This document shows, piece by piece, positions 60,286-64,000 of a DNA stretch of 64,000 bases. The translations under genes were made by a program, and so were the position numbers. Origin of the DNA: Pseudoxanthomonas kalamensis DSM 18571 (GTDB lineage Bacteria > Pseudomonadota > Gammaproteobacteria > Xanthomonadales > Xanthomonadaceae). The stretch is from NCBI RefSeq assembly GCF_010211745.1, contig NZ_PDWQ01000003.1:62001-126000 (forward strand). Reading direction: 5' to 3'. The notes beneath the pieces were generated by a model. It was not told where the DNA came from, ran no database searches, and was given only the letters and a program-made list of their open reading frames with translations. Within the stretch, counting starts at the first letter, position 1. Each line of letters begins with the position of its first letter.

Positions 60286-61964
60286 CGCCGCAGCCGGCGC
60301 TGCATCGACTCGAGCAGGCGCGCGCGCAGGTCCGGGCGGGTCAGCGGCTGGTCGAAGAACAGCACGCGCACGCCGTGGGCGGGGACGTCGAACGTCGCGC
60401 TGTCGCCGAGGACGATGCGCTCACCGCTGAAGCCATCGCGCCAGTCGCCCGGCTGCAGGTCCCGCTGCAGCGCGATCTTCGCCTCGGCATCGCCCTTGTT
60501 GAGCAGCACCAGGGCGGTCTGCGCCGCGCCGTCGTGTTCGTACACCCGGTAGAACGCCGCCTGGTCGCCTTGCAGTATCAGATCGTGCTGCAAGCCGCGC
60601 TGCAGCGCCGGCGACTCGCGCCGCAAGCGGGCGATGCGGGTCAGCTTGCCGTGGATCGGGCTGTGCGCGGCATCGTCGATCCGCGTCTGGCCGTAGTAGT
60701 TGCGGTTGCCGGCGTGCTCGCCGCGCCCGCGCATGAAGCCGGTTTCGGAACCGTAATAGATCGCGGGGATGCCGCGCGCGGTGAACAGCCAGTTGTTGGC
60801 GTCGATGAAGCCCTCGTCGCTGGCGTCCAGCCGCGGCATGTCGTGGTTGTCGTAGAAGGTGACCAAGTCGTAGGGATTGGCATAGGGGCCGTCTTCCAGA
60901 TATAGCGCCTTGCCGAGTTCGGCGAAGTCGCTGCCGGGTTTGGCGAACACGTCCTGTAGCTTGGACCGCAGCGGGAAGTCGAGCACGCTGATGCCGCCGT
61001 TGCGCGGCAGCGTGTGCGCGGCGATCGTCGCGGCGTCGTAGTTGAAGTCCTCGCCGAACATGAAAAAGCCCGGATGCCTGGCGCGGATGCGGTCGGCGAA
61101 GGCGGACCAGAAGCGGTGCGGCATCCAGCCGATGGTGTCGATGCGGAACGCGGCGGCGCCCTGGTCGATCCATTGCTCGTAGGCGCCAGCCAGATAATCG
61201 AGCACGGCCGGGTTGTCTTCGGCCAGGTCGGACAGCTGGGCCAGTCCGCCGTAGGTGTTGTAGAAGGTGTGCAGTGGATTGTGTTCCGGGTCGAGACTTT
61301 CCGGCGGCAGGTTCTGGTGGTCGGCCAGCAGCGTGCCGTCCTTGTCGTAGATCCTGCCGAACTGCGGTTGCGCGACCGTCATCGTGTAGGACGGCGAGCC
61401 GTGGTTGGCGACGATGTCCAGCACCACGTCCAGCCCTTCGGCCTTCATCGCGCGGGTGAAGCCGGCGAAATCCAGGCCGGCGCTGGGCAGGTGTTCGTCG
61501 AGCCGGTAGAAATTCACGCCCCAGTAGCCGTGGTAGCCGGTCTTGCCCTGGTCGGTCCAGAAGCTGCCCCAGCTGGCCGGCGTGCCGCCGCTGAAGGCCT
61601 GGTCCGGGTTGTCGACGATCGGGGTCACCCAGACTGCGTCGAAACCCATGTCGTGGATATAACCGGCATTATCGACGATGCCCTTGAAGTCGCCGCCGAG
61701 GTAGCCGATGTTGGCGCTCTGGTCATCCGGCGCGCCGGCGACCGGGCGGTCGAAGGTATGCCACGCGCCTTTGGCCTGGTCGCGCTGGTCGTTGGACGGG
61801 TCGCCGTTGACGAAGCGGTCGGTCACCACGAAGTAGATTGCCTTGGCAGCGAATGGCTCGGTGGTGCCGTAGATGTCCTCGGTCGTCGTTGGTGCCTGCG
61901 CCATTGCGCGGGAAGCGAGAAAAATGGCGGCGAGCACGGCCAAAGGGGACAGCGGGCGGTTCAT
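60282..61964 (-). CDS. Secreted alpha-amylase family (GH13) glycosidase
   Basis: The 560-residue protein has a signal peptide (LAVLAAIFLASRAMAQ) and a GH13 barrel starting IYFVVTDRFVNGDPSND. The catalytic triad is Asp276 (FRIDTIGW), Glu305 (FMFGEDF) and Asp375 (YDNHDMPR). A C-terminal beta domain follows. It resembles periplasmic or extracellular maltodextrin-cleaving amylases. The ATG at 61964 overlaps the stop of the upstream permease (ATGA), so the two are co-translated. Confidence 0.93.
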   Translation of the reverse strand: MNRPLSPLAVLAAIFLASRAMAQAPTTTEDIYGTTEPFAAKAIYFVVTDRFVNGDPSNDQRDQAKGAWHTFDRPVAGAPDDQSANIGYLGGDFKGIVDNAGYIHDMGFDAVWVTPIVDNPDQAFSGGTPASWGSFWTDQGKTGYHGYWGVNFYRLDEHLPSAGLDFAGFTRAMKAEGLDVVLDIVANHGSPSYTMTVAQPQFGRIYDKDGTLLADHQNLPPESLDPEHNPLHTFYNTYGGLAQLSDLAEDNPAVLDYLAGAYEQWIDQGAAAFRIDTIGWMPHRFWSAFADRIRARHPGFFMFGEDFNYDAATIAAHTLPRNGGISVLDFPLRSKLQDVFAKPGSDFAELGKALYLEDGPYANPYDLVTFYDNHDMPRLDASDEGFIDANNWLFTARGIPAIYYGSETGFMRGRGEHAGNRNYYGQTRIDDAAHSPIHGKLTRIARLRRESPALQRGLQHDLILQGDQAAFYRVYEHDGAAQTALVLLNKGDAEAKIALQRDLQPGDWRDGFSGERIVLGDSATFDVPAHGVRVLFFDQPLTRPDLRARLLESMQRRLRR

Positions 61965-63460
61965 GCGGCGGCTCCGTCGACCACCGTCGTCGTCGCTGCG
62001 GGACGCACCCACAGCACCGCCAGCCCGGAGACGATGAAGCTGGCGCCTCCCAGGATCAGGATGCGGATCGGCTCGTTGCCCAGCAGCCGGGTCAGCAGGA
62101 AGCCGAGCAGGCTGACCGCGACCAGTTGCGGGATGACGATGAAGAAATTGAAGATGCCCATGTAGATGCCCATCTTCGCCGCTGGCAGGCTGTTGGAGAG
62201 CATGGCGTAGGGCAGGGACAGGATCGAGGCCCAGGCGAAGCCGACGCCGACCATCGACAGCAACAGCCATTGCGGATCGCGGATGAAGGCGATCGACAGC
62301 AGGCCCAGCCCGCCGAGGACGACGTTGATCAGATGGGTCAGGCGCAGGCCGAAGCGGCGTGCCATGTAGGGAATGACGATCGCGGCCAGCGCGGCGAAGC
62401 CGTTGTAGGCGGCAAACAGCACGCCGACCCAGTTGGCGCCATCGTTGTAGGTGGCCGAAGTCGTGTCGGTGGTGCCGTAGTGCAGCTGGGTCACCGCCGG
62501 GGTGGTGTAGAGCCACATCGCGAACAGCGCGAACCAGGAGAAGAACTGCACCACCGCCAGCCGCCGCATGGTGGCCGGCATGTCGTGCAGGTCGGCGGCG
62601 ATCACCGCGACCATGCGTTCGGCGGGCAGGCGGGAGGCGAACACGCGCAGCAGGCCGTAGGCCAGCGGCAGGCCGGCCAGCACGTACAGCAGACGGTCCC
62701 AGCCGAGCTGCCAGACGCAGGCCATCCCGGCCAGGCCAGCGAGCAGCCATGGCAAGCCGCCGGAGGCCGAGGGCACCTGCACCTTGTGCTTGACCAGGCC
62801 ATGCGAGGGCTCGGCCTCATCGAAGCCATGCAGCACTTCCGGCGGGTACTCACGACTGCGCAGGATCGTCCACAGGATGGCCAGCAACAGCACCGCGCCA
62901 CCGAGGTAGAAGGCGTAGCGGACCGTGTCCGGGACCACCCCGGCCGCGGCGGTATTGGCTACCCCCAGCTTGGCCAGCAGCCACGGCAGCAGGCTGGCGA
63001 CAACCGAGCCGACGCCGATGAAGAAGCTCTGCATGGCGTATCCGGTCGGCCGCTGCCGGGCCGAGAGCTGGTCGCCGACGAAGGCGCGGAACGGCTCCAT
63101 CGAGATGTTCAGCGAGGCGTCCAGGATCCACAGCGTGCCGGCGGCGACCCAAAGCTGCGGCGAATTCGGCATCAGCAGCAGGGCGGCGGTCGAGAACACC
63201 GCGCCCCAGAAGAAGTATGGGCGCCGGCGCCCCATCCGTGTCCAGGTGCGGTCGGAGAAGTAGCCGATGATCGGCTGCACGACCAGCCCGGTCAGCGGCG
63301 CGGCCAGCCACAGCCCCGGGATCTCGTCCATCGATGCGCCCAGAGTCTGGAAGATGCGGCTGACGTTGGCGTTCTGCAGGGCGAAACCGAACTGGATGCC
63401 GAGGAAGCCGAAGCACATGTTCCAGATCTGCCAGAACGACAACTGCGGTTTCGGACTCAT
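61961..63460 (-). CDS. MFS maltose/maltodextrin permease (MalT-like)
   Basis: The 499-residue protein has 12 transmembrane helices. Its N-terminus (LSFWQIWNMCFGFLGIQFGF) and the loop FSDRTWTRMGRRRPYF match the GPH/SLC45-like permeases found next to alpha-glucan genes in Xanthomonadaceae, Caulobacter and Shewanella (MalT). It likely imports maltose or short maltodextrins into the cytoplasm for the alpha-glucosidase. The ATG at 63460 is preferred to a longer frame reaching 63508. The substrate is inferred from context. Confidence 0.9.
   Translation of the reverse strand: MSPKPQLSFWQIWNMCFGFLGIQFGFALQNANVSRIFQTLGASMDEIPGLWLAAPLTGLVVQPIIGYFSDRTWTRMGRRRPYFFWGAVFSTAALLLMPNSPQLWVAAGTLWILDASLNISMEPFRAFVGDQLSARQRPTGYAMQSFFIGVGSVVASLLPWLLAKLGVANTAAAGVVPDTVRYAFYLGGAVLLLAILWTILRSREYPPEVLHGFDEAEPSHGLVKHKVQVPSASGGLPWLLAGLAGMACVWQLGWDRLLYVLAGLPLAYGLLRVFASRLPAERMVAVIAADLHDMPATMRRLAVVQFFSWFALFAMWLYTTPAVTQLHYGTTDTTSATYNDGANWVGVLFAAYNGFAALAAIVIPYMARRFGLRLTHLINVVLGGLGLLSIAFIRDPQWLLLSMVGVGFAWASILSLPYAMLSNSLPAAKMGIYMGIFNFFIVIPQLVAVSLLGFLLTRLLGNEPIRILILGGASFIVSGLAVLWVRPAATTTVVDGAAA

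Positions 63461-64000
<540 letters not shown>

Overview
The window is high-GC, gene-dense chromosomal DNA from a gammaproteobacterium, most likely of the Lysobacteraceae/Xanthomonadaceae (Lysobacter, Luteimonas, Pseudoxanthomonas or Xanthomonas type). The evidence is conserved gene order: leuS-lptE-holA-nadD-rsfS-rlmH, then maf-rng-yhdP-tldD-yjgA-pmbA, dnaE...accA...tilS-xseB-ispA, and a fused thrA with thrB and thrC behind a leader peptide. TonB-dependent receptor and LacI-type sugar loci typical of that family are also present. No phage, IS element, integrase, CRISPR array or rRNA was seen.

Layout. 1-12.9 kb: the 3' end of a beta-CASP metallo-hydrolase, an envelope sensor pair (FecR/LysM protein plus CHASE2-GGDEF cyclase), a phytoene-dehydrogenase-like flavoprotein, a serine hydrolase lipoprotein, YhhQ, a patatin, DUF502, DUF4442 and DUF998 proteins, a thioredoxin-TPR protein and one unrecognised membrane-anchored protein. 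13-31 kb: housekeeping genes for leucyl-tRNA synthesis, LPS export, replication, NAD, ribosome maturation, RNase G, YhdP and the TldD/TldE protease, with an unrelated small membrane gene inserted between leuS and lptE and REP-like hairpins between tldD and yjgA. 31-42 kb (minus strand): ispA, xseB, tilS, two small membrane/TPR genes, accA, an M61 peptidase and dnaE.

42-51.7 kb is a beta-glucan utilisation locus: GH3 glucosidase, TonB-dependent receptor, GH30 glycosidase, LacI regulator and sugar-porter MFS. Two identical 14-bp perfect palindromes (TGACAGCGCTGTCA) lie at the promoters of the receptor and the permease, so the LacI protein probably represses both. A strong intrinsic terminator separates the receptor from the GH3 gene. 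Polymer would be bound and imported by the receptor, cut by the GH30 and GH3 lipoproteins, and the sugar taken into the cytoplasm by the MFS protein.

52-64 kb: tRNA-Arg(CCT), a two-domain beta-propeller phytase whose N-terminal domain is degenerate, the threonine operon with a Thr/Ile-rich leader peptide and two mutually exclusive hairpins, then an alpha-glucan locus (LacI, secreted alpha-amylase, MalT-like permease, and a GH13 alpha-glucosidase running off the end, preceded by a terminator-like hairpin). The most interesting items are the thr leader without a U-tract, the shared operator pair, the hairpin just before the GH13 start, the degenerate phytase domain and the inserted gene in the leuS operon. 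I found no clearly new multi-gene system.
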